Source: Aspidiotus rigidus
Lineage: Eukaryota; Arthropoda; Insecta; Hemiptera; Diaspididae
Direction of reading: 5' to 3'
Length of the DNA stretch: 64,000 nucleotides
Assembly (NCBI GenBank): GCA_035079385.1
Contig: JAVHKY010000037.1
Location: 1,426,001 to 1,490,000, forward strand
In this document: piece by piece, positions 23,820-34,399 of the stretch
Layout: each line of letters opens with the position of its first letter
Numbering within the stretch: the first letter of the stretch is position 1
The notes under the pieces: generated by a model
The model's database searches: none
Told to the model about the DNA's origin: nothing
The model's input: only the letters and a program-made list of their open reading frames with translations
Translations under genes and position numbers: made by a program

Positions 23820-26460
23820 GGGTGAGTTTTGATCAAAATTTCAAAAATGAGGGATGGGGAGAGTGTACACTCCTTTGGGCTTCAATATGTTAATGTATGC
23901 AGCGGGAAAATGATGGATTAACAGTATCCAATGTTTCGTGGAAAAATAGATGGTGGGTTGCATTTCTCCAGCTTCCCAAATTTCAGATGTTGATACTGGG
24001 AAAACGCGAGATGAACAAAATTGAAGAAAATGTCGACAAAATTATGTCTTTTGTATGAACCCAAAATTGAAGGATGACAGGCTGCATTTCTTCAGCCTCC
24101 CCAAGTTCTAAATTTATGTAGCGGAAAAACGGCACGTGAAAAAAATTTGAAATTTACTGAACAAAATTAAATGAAATTATGACATAAGTCGCGATCCGAA
24201 ATTTCGAGATGGGGAGGGTGCGGGGAATCTGAGGCTATGTACCTGTTATTACCCATAGTTGTTGAGAATAATGAGGAGATTCAATGGATATAGCAGTGGA
24301 ATGCTTAGGGGCAATGTAGGTGGAAAAAAAAATCGTCATTAAAAAAGAAGTAGAAAAATGGCGAAGGCGGACAGTGAACTCTCTTCACGAGAGATATCTC
24401 ACAAAACACCCCTTAATAGTTCGAACTCTGAATTTTAAAAAATTCCAGAGTTTGTTGTACTTTCAATCTGAGGCTCGGAAAAATCTCGAAAATTTCAAAC
24501 GCTAAAGAGGGTGAAAAATGAGAAGAGGTTTGTTGTTAGTGCAAGCAGGGTGTAAACTGGTGAATTATTTTCACTTTTCTCATTTGTTGTTTGTTCTATT
24601 TTTTCATTAAAGAGTGTCGTTTCGTTTGTCCTGCCACATGTGCAATAATAAATAATGCAATTTATGTCAAACGCGTAATAGAATGGTTTTCTGGGGCACG
24701 TAATATTATATTTCAGAATTATGAAATGCGAAAGTGCGCTTATTCTGTTAATTTTGCTGTTCAAAAAAATGTCCACCCTAGTTTCACATTATAGGAGAAT
24801 GGTTCTTCGGAAGTGTTTCGTGGTAGATATAGAAATGATACGAAGCAGTTGGCACGTTGTCGTCGGTTTTTTATCATCGTTCAGAAGAGATAAAAAGGAT
24901 GCGACTCTTTGTAGGTTCTGCAAGGAGTGGAATTCGATTTGATATTCGTTCACTAAAATTCATCTTAATCGACGAATCTGCTTAAAAAATGTATCTTCTT
25001 ATTTTCAACGCGTTTTTGATGGTATGTGAGTACAGGAAAAAATTTCACAATATTTTCTCGTGGTACGATTTTAATTACGTGTACACGAAATGCCGAATTT
25101 TGTACTCGTAAATGACGATTTCTGCTCATACGCGCACGAAAGAAGAGCGCCGAAGCGTTTGTTTCGTTCACGATAGGTGCTTCCTTCAAGTTAGAAGTTG
25201 TTGAATCCAGAACTGTCAGTGTGATGGTGATTCCCTCGTCGTTAAGGTTTCCATTCTCGTCACCGAATCTGTCGCATGTTATTTCCGTTTCGACTTCGCG
25301 AGAAACTTTTTAGTCGCGAGTTCTCAAATTTCAATTCTCGCGATATATCGTTCGTTAAAACATGAAAATATTTCTTCGATGATTTCGAGCGTGCCTTACA
25401 TGAAGTTTGTTCCTCCACCTCGGTACGTAATGATTTACTGTTATGCTTTTCGCATCTCTCGTATAAAATCGCTATGATCAAAAATAATTTTTTTTTCCCA
25501 ACGATTCAAGATTTTCTGCAATCTGGTAGCCAATAAGAATTGCGGAAAGTTTTTTTAAACGAATTTCGTACTCGAAGCGGTATGTACATGGTATAAAATT
25601 GCATATTCACTTTCTTTAAGGCGCCGGGAGCGCAGATGGGACACCGTTTGAAGTCCTGGTAAAACATTCGAAATGCGTCGGTACACCTGCTGGTTTAATT
25701 GGCAATTTTTCGCTCAATTGTCGTGTATTTCATAAGAACGATGTCAAGATTATTCATTCTTTCCAAATTTCTTGAAATTTTTGATGAACTTGAAGTTAAA
25801 TTATTCAAACGACGAAGTGTGAGTTTCTACCCATATCGATGTGCACTTTGAAATCGAAATTTTGCCAGTCGCGATCGACCAGGAATCGAATTTTCTTCAA
25901 GTTTAAGGCTCGCTAGATAGTGGACACAGGATGGTGAGCATTCTTAGCGAATCTCTCCTGTGTAACAGTTTTGGAATAATGGACTTGATTCGTTTAACGA
26001 GATAGAAACAAGCAAGAAGAAATTACGTTTTGATATTTCTCGAAGAGGAAGTCCAAGGCGGATTAGGCGATGATTGATGCTAGTGCTGTTAGTAGGTGAT
26101 AAGCTTTCATTTATAAAACAAAAGAATCAGCCCTATCCGTTCGATAGAATTCGCTGGCAAACGACGTTTTTCAACCCTACCGCTTAATTGTCCTATAAAA
26201 ATGTGCAGGGCAAAATCTTGTTCTAATATTTTCCAACAAATGGCAACCGGAACGGCTGAAGTATGATTGATGACATCTAGGAGTAGTGAGTTTTTGTCCC
26301 CCAAAGACAATCAGTTCAAATCACTGGCAAATTCTCCCAAGTTTCATTAATTTTTTAGCGAGAAACCCGCTATCTCTTTTGTTCAGGGACATTCTCAAGA
26401 AATTTCAGCGAGCGTCTTCGACGTTGATGACGTCATCATTTTCGGAGAAATGTCCAGTAA
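23820..26460. other. Non-coding, nothing recognised
   Basis: AT-rich unique-looking DNA. Frames of up to 93 codons occur, but I recognise no domain, repeat or RNA gene. TGACGTCA lies at 26428-26435. Confidence 0.45.
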
Positions 26461-26467
26461 CTTAAAA

Positions 26468-26786
26468 AATGACGGCTTCCTCAACAAAGTTAAACGAGGA
26501 ACGTAGGGAACCTGTTTTGTGAGTCAAATGGGATTTGGTAAGGAAGTCTAGACCTAGATAAAGCTAGTATAAAGAAGGCCTAGACCTACTATAAGCCTAG
26601 TATAATATAGTTTGAGAGTCTAAATTTTTCTAAGTCCCTCTCATCTCATATACAGCTCGATCGTTGGAAGTTTTTTCAAGTCCCCGTCCTATCATATAGA
26701 GCTCGAGAGTCGAAATTTTTCCAAGTTTTTTGCCGGACGGCGCAAGGTGCACGGCAAATTTCCCAAAAAGCCCCCATAAAACAGGT
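26468..26786 (+). mobile_element. TIR family with 45-bp internal repeats, copy 2
   Basis: It has the same order as copy 1: GACGGCTTCCTCAACAAAG, GAACCTGTTTT, CTAGACC/CTAGTATAA motifs, two or three 45-bp units, GGACGGCGCAAGG, and a reverse end TAAAACAGG near 26777. It is shorter than copy 1 because it has fewer internal units. Confidence 0.7.
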
Positions 26787-29400
26787 TTTTAAAATTGACG
26801 ACCATCGAGCTATTGCGCTATACTTATACATGAGGAGAAACCTGAGAATAGCCATGAACTTAGGACGTCATTAACCTAAGTTGGAAGAGGTTCAGTTTAG
26901 ATACTGCAGGTATAGGAATTAGTCTAGGTTGAATTACAGGAATTTTTCTATGCTAGATCAAGTTCAGAGAGATTTTTGGGTGATATTTACTCTTCCGTGC
27001 CACTGAGGTACAGCACAGATAATAATATTATAGATTGCTAAGCATATCAATATTCACTCTCATACGGCTACAGCCTCCTTTACAGCAACTTTCTCTTTGG
27101 GGCTCTTGCCTCTGGCATAGCGAGAGCCCTTATGCAATCGCGAAAAAAAAAAAGTTCTCACCGGAAAAATGTGTTGTGACGTCTCTCAAGATATACATTC
27201 TCGGTCTCTTCAGATTTAATTTTTGCCTGGCAAATTTTATTTCTCGTACAGTCTTCGTCAAAAATGACCAAGATGACCAAGGTAGTCTTCGAAGATCAAT
27301 ACCTATATTATAAAGGAGAACACTCGTCTTGATTAATACTGCACGTATTACATATTCTGTGTCAGCCAATTCCAAGAATCAGGTAAACGAGTATGCAATA
27401 ATACGATATGCCCTATGGAAAACAAGGCGAGAATGGAAAGACTTCAGGAGGCGAGCGATGTTTGGTAGAAAAATGTGAATGGATTCACTTTTTTCTGAGT
27501 ACATTAGAAGGAAGGAAAAGAAAGAGTGGCTCTGTTTACACTGGTATGTAAAGTACGTCATATGTTACGCAATAAGAAACTTGATTTGAGATAAGTGTTA
27601 TTCTATCGATTCGCCCCCTCCGTCGACTTTTCTGACCTTGCGAATCATCGGAGAGCTGTATGTTCTCATTAGTTTGAGTACGTCTGAGTATCCAATCTAC
27701 TAAACCAACATGTCTACAAAAGTTGGTTTACTTGGCAAATGTTGGTTGGTCATGTGTTCTGTCTTGATTTGACCGACGACTTTCTAAACAGTCAAATTTA
27801 CTTCCCATAGGATGCGTCGGAATGTAGATGAGAAGTCTTATCTATGTCCCTATGTGGAGTCATGGTAACGCTTCATTAAAGGTTTTCTCAATGGTTGCAA
27901 ATTTGGTGACAGTTTAGAACACCATACCCAGGAAGTCCATTCCGATCACTTCTGTGGGAATTATCTATGTTCCACGGTGTTAGATGGCAATTCTTAGGTA
28001 AAAGATATTATTTTGTTGAGTGTGTGCCACAAAGTAAATTCGTTGCTACTTGTGAAACTTTTTATTTCTTCCGCTAAATTTTAATATTGCGTCAAAGAAA
28101 CCTAAAAGATAATGTAGTTTATACCTTGTAGAAGGTTATACCAATTGTATAGAATATATTCACATCTTCTCAATTTTATTTTCTGTATCTAAGAAACCTA
28201 AACTTCTGCACCTTTGGGTGTCGAAAGCTATTTATAATCTTACTTCCTCGGAAGACGTAATTTTGTTTGTCACGGATCTTACAGCGACCTAAGAAAAATC
28301 ACATATCCTAAAAAAAAGATTAATAGGTTAAGAAAAAGGAGGATATGTGCAGAAAAAAAAAAAGAAAAGAAAAACTAACAACATGACGTTGATGAGAAAA
28401 ATTAAGGAAGCAGGATGAAATAGGCGCTATAATTGCTTCCTCATTCTTCGAGAAAAATAAATGGTTTTACATCGCAAACGTATTTAATAATGCCGCAACA
28501 TTCATCTATTTTTATCGTGCTTCCGTGTGCTCAGAAAACTTGTCCTCTGATACGTCTGACGCGGTATCTATTGCACGAAAAAGAGGGGAAAATTAATTTT
28601 TAAAAATATTTGGTACATTTTTTACCATTTATTTTGTGTTTCAATGTTCATACTCACTTTTTCGTAACCAAGAAACTCTGAGCCGAATTCGTGGCGTGGG
28701 TTGTTATCAATGCGATTTATACTTGTCACCTATGCTACTGAAAGAATCCTTTGTAAAATGTTTATTCTTCGAGAAAAAATATATTCGGACTTCAAAAACT
28801 ATTCGATCGTTTTATTTCAAGCTTATTTTACCATTTCGTAGAAATAGCTTGTCAATATAAATTGAAATATCTGATTTTTCAAAGAGCGGGTTCGCTTCGT
28901 GTCTGTGAGTAGAATCTAATAATTTAGAAGTAAAAACGGACTGAAGAATGCAGGGAATCTCTTCCATAGAACGTACCGGTGTTTGTCATTATAAATTGTG
29001 ACAGAGCAAGAAAGCTCGCTTTGCAGAAGATAATCCACTTCGAAAATTTAGATAGAGACAAAGTGAAGGTAATCAACGAATAGTTAGAAATATTGAGAGA
29101 ACAAAACTACACGCTCAAAGAGTTCGAACGAGATGAAAATAACACGAGTGATGTGAGAAATCGTGACCGAGGAGGTGAAGCAGATTGAGAGAAGCATATT
29201 CAAGGAGGGAACAGGCAAAGCAAAGAAAGAGAAAATGTCATTGGAAAGCCGAAAAGTGTAGGGACAAAAAAAGTAAACATGAAGAGTATTTCTCTCTTAT
29301 GGCTTCAAGGTGATGAATTTTCTTAGTTCACGGTCAAGGGAGAAAATAAAGAGAGGAAAATTGGACCTAATCTCATTCTATAAGGAGGAGGAAGCTGGTG
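26787..29400. other. Non-coding, nothing recognised
   Basis: Unique-looking sequence with A-rich runs near 27146 and 28355. No frame has a recognisable product. Confidence 0.45.
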
Positions 29401-29409
29401 GAAAAATTA

Positions 29410-29776
29410 CAGCTTCCTCGACGAAGTTAAACGAGGGACGCAAGGAACCTGTTCAATGGGTTGAATTGAGAATTCAAATCGAAATCTTAAAGATTCTTAA
29501 GTTTTCCTGTGTCCCATGTAGTATGGTGTACGTAGCCTGAAAGTAAGAATTTGTCGAAGTCTCTTTCCTTCCTATCGTATATTATGGCTTGAAAGTCAAA
29601 ATTTCCTTCTTAGTACCTCTCCTGTCATGTACTACAAGTGGAGAGTCGACACTTTTCCAAGTCCCTCTCCTATCATACATAGCTCGAGAGTCAACATTTT
29701 TCCGAGTTTTTGGTTGGACGGCACACGGCGCACGGCAAATTTTTCAAGAAGCTCCCCATAGAACATGTTCCCTGTT
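29410..29776 (+). mobile_element. TIR family with 45-bp internal repeats, copy 3
   Basis: CAGCTTCCTCGACGAAGTTAA leader, GGAACCTGTT, 45-bp units (CCTATCATACATAGCTCGAG), GGACGGCACACGGCGCACGG, and inverted end GAACATGTTCCCTG. The left terminus reads CTGTTCAATGGG here, so the two ends are less well matched than in copy 1. Confidence 0.65.
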
Positions 29777-29939
29777 GAAACGAATGGGAAAGAGCTCCTC
29801 TTTGAGATTATCAATAGTAGGGAGTCTCTTTAAGTAAATATATCCATGTCGAAATTTTCTCAATGACCAAATGCCTGAATTTATTAAAAATAACTGTAAT
29901 GAACGAAGTTTGTTTTAAATCTCTCCCTCTAAGATCATA

Positions 29940-30240
29940 AATATGTCTCGCTTACTCATTTAAGACACGTCAATTTTGTGGCATCATCACTTCTGACCTT
30001 AGGGCATACGTACACTTTCGTTACGTCATCAACTCGTGCTCTGACCCTGGGACATGTACCCTTCTGTGAAATCATCGTCCCTAACTATGAGACATCTTTG
30101 CTCTTTAGCGTGTTCTAGTTTGATGACGTCATTAACCTTTGAAATCATTTTCCTCGTGTCGTCATCACCACTAATCTTGAGACTCATACACTTTTGTGAC
30201 GTCATCACTCCTGACCTTGAATCACTATTGGTATGGACGC
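29940..30240. repeat. Degenerate 40-70-bp repeats containing TGACGTCAT
   Basis: Units with (G)ACGTCATCA followed by CTGACCTT(A/G) and a GGGACAT or GAGAC(A/T) word recur several times. Exact TGACGTCA palindromes lie at 30124-30131 and 30197-30204. The word matches the consensus of CREB/ATF sites; whether it is used is unknown. Confidence 0.5.
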
Positions 30241-30948
30241 AAATTTCCTGAAGTAAGATATGTAGTTGATTAAACAACCGATGGACCAAATACACCTACA
30301 ACCGCATTTCCTAGCCCCCCTTGTAAGGCTTCGCATTTAACCCAATTGAGCCTAATATTTGATCCACATCTTTATATCTGGCTATCCACCTCAAGCCACT
30401 TCGCTTATAAAATCTTTCTCCAACAGTCTTACGAGAATAGTCTGGTTCAACGCTCTCAGTTTAGTTTAATTCTCTTCAAATAGTTACGTAAACTGCGCTT
30501 CTTGCCTAGTTTGGCCCCTTCTCCAACAGTATCTCGTATACTGTAGAATAGGTTAAGCGTTACATTTTTCGTACAGAAAACTTGATATCATCATACCTAA
30601 CGTAGACTTTTCTCTCATCAACCCACGACGTTCTTATCCTCAACCTAGAAGATGTCGCCACGTTCAACTTTACTGATATCATCTCTCCGTTACATTACCC
30701 CTAACTTTGAGACCCTAAACTCTAGGGACGTCATCATTGCGTTACATATTTTATACAAAGAAAATTTTGATGGGTATTTCTCTCAAAAAGTCTTATCAAT
30801 TTCAAAAACACGCAAATTTCGCTGAATTTCCTCTTGTTGGGTATGTTTACTGTTGGACAGGGGATGTTTCGGACTAAACAAGAGACTTTAACATTTATTA
30901 AGGAGGAAAAATAGTGTTCGAAGTGGCTTGGTATTTTTCAGCCCTTTT
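30241..30948. other. Non-coding, nothing recognised
   Basis: Weak continuations of the ACGTCATCA repeats occur (about 30726). No protein or RNA gene was seen. Confidence 0.45.
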
Positions 30949-31658
30949 AGTGTAGCCGAATTAGACGCAAATTTGAGAAATAAAAACATTTTGGGCCATA
31001 AAAGCTTTAATGATTGAGAATGATATCTAGAATGACCCCCTAAAAAACTCACTAAATCCCCCTGGAGCCTTTTCTTTTATAGGGGTTTGAACCCCCAAAA
31101 AGAAGTTTTTTGCAAATATCTCGCTAAATATGCGAGTTATGTGAACAATACCTCAGTTCAAAATTGTTCCTCATAAAATTTCCTATAAGATGGTGTATTT
31201 CATCTTGAGCCTAGCCCTCCCCCTCGGCCGACAAAGTCAATGGAAGTACCCCCATTTTTCAAAACCTGTTTAAATAGCACTCTATAAAAGTAGAGTAATG
31301 GCTTTTCACGGGCTTAACAACGCGTACAAGTGTGGTAAGATGTATGAAAAACATTTTCAATGAATAAATAATGGAGAGAGGGGAGGTGGTACCTTTCACG
31401 AATGTACTTGGTCATGTAGATGGAAATTCTTTTAAAATCATGAATGCTCACATTATATTTATCACCTCCGATATACGAGTGCAGTAGTACTCAAAATATT
31501 ATTTAGGGCGAAAAACTTCTCGTTCTCCCTTGCCAGGAGGCGGAAATTCATAGGCCAGAATTTTGCAGTTATAAAATTCGAAAGATCGGCGACTGCAAAA
31601 ACGTTGGTCACTATGTCACAAAAGGTGAAAATTCGGAAAGAAGAGAAGGTGTCAAAGC
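30949..31658. repeat. Left inverted arm of the foldback element
   Basis: It pairs with 32943-33138 plus 33895-34398. Divergence between the arms is visible but modest, with small indels. The strand carries no convincing gene. Confidence 0.75.
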
Positions 31659-31792
31659 TGCAGGGAAATTTTTCCTTTGAGTGATTGAATAGTTTACCAG
31701 CTTCTTGACTACTGCATGTGTTTTAACATCTCTTTTTGCAGCCACATGAAATTAGATGCAGGAGATTGGACAGCGCTGCAAGTTTAGTCATG

Positions 31793-32940
31793 TCATGGGC
31801 TCCAAAATTTCAGTAACACGTTTCCATCCCCATTCGGTTGGGTTTTTTTCATTGCCCAACCTAGTTTGGATTTGATGGTAACATCTACCCCATATAAGTG
31901 GTACTTGGCCGAGTTTTCTGTGGGTGGCAAAGCCTCGAGGCTGACTTTATTCCGGGTTTTCTTGGCGTAATGTTGGAACTGGAGCTCATTGAGGGAGGTG
32001 GACTTTGTGGTAATGAAAGCGCAACCCTCTTTGAGCACATTTTCTGGCGTCGCGTTTAGACTTAGGAAGGTTTTCCTAACACAGTCAAATTTAGGCATAC
32101 ATATTAGTTTCAACGTTCTTGTCTTACTGCTTCCATGGAGACAAGAAGTGTTGTATCGCAGACGCTAATAGCGTGCGCTATAAATACACTTTTCCTCATA
32201 CTAAGGACCACTTCTGCCTTGACAATGCTGTACAGAGCTTGCGACTGCTTCCTTGCGCGAGGTTTCAGAAAATACAAAGGTGCCGATTCAGTAGCTAGAG
32301 CGACTATCAGTACAGTCAAATCAATATCCTGCCCTACAACAACCGTAGTAAAGCGAGAGGGCAGGCCAACTGCCGGATCAACAATGAGCTTATCAGCATC
32401 AGCTTCAGCTACATGGGCTGTGCATGCTTTGTCGACAAGTTTCTGGTGGAAAATTCTTATGAGCATCTTTTTATTACTGTCTCTCGACAAAAATTCTGAT
32501 TCTTTTACTTTCTCTTCCGCATTCTCTGTGCATCGTAGGTTGGCCCCCTTTGTTTTCAGACTACGTCGAGTACGGTCCGGCACTTTTCTATTATTTGCTT
32601 CATCTTCATGGCCATCAAAGACGACGGTTACATCAGGTCCACAATTATTCATGACATACTTCACGTACTCTTCACATACTTCCCCGAAGGTTACATTTTT
32701 TAGCCAGATTAAGCGATGCAACAAGAAGCCTCCATCGATCACATAGTGCACTCCTCCGCAATGTCATCCTCAGGCACTGTGAGAGGAGAAAACCAATTAT
32801 GCATAGAGTATTTTATCGTTTTCCTCATACCAGCAGCATCAAAAAGAAACAGTGAGTATGGTGCCAATTTGTACGTGAAGCAGTCGCGCAGATGTTCCTT
32901 ACTCTCCTTGAACAGCGCGATTCTTTGAAATAAGTGTAAG
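31793..32940 (-). pseudogene. FEN1/XPG-like PIN-domain nuclease of mobile-element type, frameshifted
   Basis: Three minus-strand pieces read in order. About 32940-32755: ELAPYPLSLFD-like segment (here KLAPYSLFLFDAAGMRKT). 32751-32110: YVIDGGFLLHR, VVFDGHED, RTRR, FLSRDSNKK, EADADKLIV, VVVGQDIDLTVL and YFLKP. 32113-31793: NELQFQHYAKK, VSLEALPPTENSAKYH and the C-terminal segment. The acidic residues in DGG, VFDG, EADAD and GQDID fit the metal-binding layout of the FEN1/XPG PIN fold. This multi-part protein is, to my knowledge, a recurrent uncharacterised family in invertebrate genomes. The pieces are out of frame with each other near 32752 and 32112, so the gene is broken unless a short intron or programmed shift applies. 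It lies centred between the inverted arms. Confidence 0.6.
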
Positions 32941-33138
32941 GGGTCTGTCGAACTTTCTCTTCTTTCCGAATTTACACCTTTTGTGACATGGTGACCAACG
33001 ATTCCGCTCTCGCCGATCTTTCGAATTTTATAACTGCAAAATTCTGGCCTATGAATTTCCGCCTCCTGGCAAGGGAGAACGAGGATTTTTTCGCGCTAAA
33101 TAATATTTTCAGTACTACTGCACTCGTATGCCGAAGGT

Positions 33139-33886
33139 CAGTGGCGGATCTAGGAAAACCAAATGGGGGGGCAAAATTTCCCGTATCAGCACAAAAAAAT
33201 TTTTTACTGCGATAATGAGTGTATGTATATAATTGAATTCTATCTTTAAAAACGAAGAAATAAATAACGCTGTTGTGACTACAATTCTCAGTTTACACTC
33301 CAGTCACCCATGGCCATGCGTCTAGGTTTGGCTCTAACAAAGGTATCCACCAGTTCACCGATGTCTACAGGGATGTCCTTATGGATATTTGCTAGAGCCA
33401 AACCAGTCAGACGATCTTCGGCCATGGTTGATCGGAGGTAAGTTTTCAAACGTCTTAACGCAGAGAACGTGCGCTCCGCAGTTGATGACGTTACAGGTAC
33501 AACTGCCAATATGTTCAGTCAGATTTCATGGCATGGCAAGTTACACCACAAGTACAAACTTTATTTTATCGTTTATTTTTGTGTTTCATCATGAAAATAT
33601 TGGCTATGAAGAATGAAAGACTGATTCCCTTATGAAGAATTCTTATTGTGTCTCACCCGACTACCCAACTACCCGACTACCCGAGTAATTGTACATGGAC
33701 AAAGTATCAGTCATAAAGATATTTTCCTCTTCTCTTCTTTTGCGTTTTTCCTATTTTTTTTTCTTCTTCTCTTCTCGTTTTCCTTTTCTTTTTCGCGTTT
33801 TCGTTATTTCCCTTCCTTTTCTTCTTTTTTTCTTTTTCCTTTGGGGGGGGCATGGCCCCCTGCCCCCCCCCTTGGATCCGCCACTG
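33139..33886. mobile_element. Non-autonomous hAT element with 8-bp target duplication
   Basis: The termini CAGTGGCGGATC (33139-33150) and GGATCCGCCACTG (ending 33886) are inverted repeats of the hAT type. CCGAAGGT is duplicated exactly on both sides (33131-33138 and 33887-33894), the 8-bp signature of hAT insertion. The interior keeps only a transposase C-terminal remnant, pyrimidine-rich filler (33730-33840) and G/C runs. Confidence 0.9.
33288..33509 (-). pseudogene. hAT transposase C-terminal dimerisation remnant
   Basis: The minus-strand frame begins with VPVTSSTAERTFSALRRLKT, then YLRSTMAEDRLTGLALANIH. This is the hallmark hAT dimerisation region (S.AERSFS.L..IK..LR..M...RL..L..L.I), extended by about 25 residues. 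The catalytic core is deleted, so it cannot transpose DNA by itself. Confidence 0.85.
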
Positions 33887-34399
33887 CCGAAGGTGATAAA
33901 CATAACGTGTGCATTCATGATTTTAAAAGAATTTACGTGTATATGACCAAGTACATTCGTGAAAGGTACCACCTCCCCTCTCCCCATTATTTATTCATTG
34001 AAAATGTTTTTCATACATATTACCGCACTTGTACACGTTGTTAAGCCCGTGAAAAGCCATTACTCTACTTTACAGAGTGCTATTTACACAGGTTTTAAAA
34101 AATGGGGGTACTTCCATCGACTTTGTCGACCGAGGGGGAATGCTAAAATACACTATCTTATAGGAAATTCTATGAGGAACAATTTTGAAATGAGGTATTT
34201 TTCACATAACCCGCATATTTGGCGAGATATTCGCAAAAAACTGATCTTTGAGGGGTTCAAACCCCCATAAAAGAAAAGGCTTCTGGGGGATTTAGTGGGA
34301 TTTTTAGGTGGTCATTTTAGACACCATTCTCTACCATTTTCAGTCATTAAAGCTTTTATGGCCCAAAATGCTTTTATTTTTCCTTAATCGCCTACACTA

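Larger units (their letters stand above)
30949..34398. mobile_element. Foldback element carrying a FEN1/PIN-like nuclease gene
   Basis: Two inverted arms of about 0.7 kb (30949-31658 and 32943-34398, the latter enlarged by a 748-bp hAT) enclose about 1.3 kb with one broken gene on the minus strand. The arms match over many blocks, for example GGCCATAAAAGCTTTAATGA against TCATTAAAGCTTTTATGGCC, and TTTGTGACATGGTGACCAAC against the 31600 region. The outer limits are AGTGTAG at 30949 and CTACACT ending at 34398. I see no transposase motif of a known superfamily and no convincing target duplication, so the class is undecided. Confidence 0.7.
32943..34398. repeat. Right inverted arm of the foldback element, split by hAT
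   Basis: Complementary to 30949-31658. The arm is interrupted exactly at CCGAAGGT by the hAT at 33139-33886 and resumes at 33895 in register with the left arm. Confidence 0.75.

Noticed and set aside
32135..32746. A 203-codon plus-strand frame over the nuclease gene
   Set aside because: The minus strand carries recognisable PIN-type motifs in order; the plus frame is Ser/Thr-rich with no domain and mirrors it.
33689..33987. Phe/Ser-rich frame resembling membrane segments
   Set aside because: It comes from a pyrimidine-rich tract inside the non-autonomous hAT.
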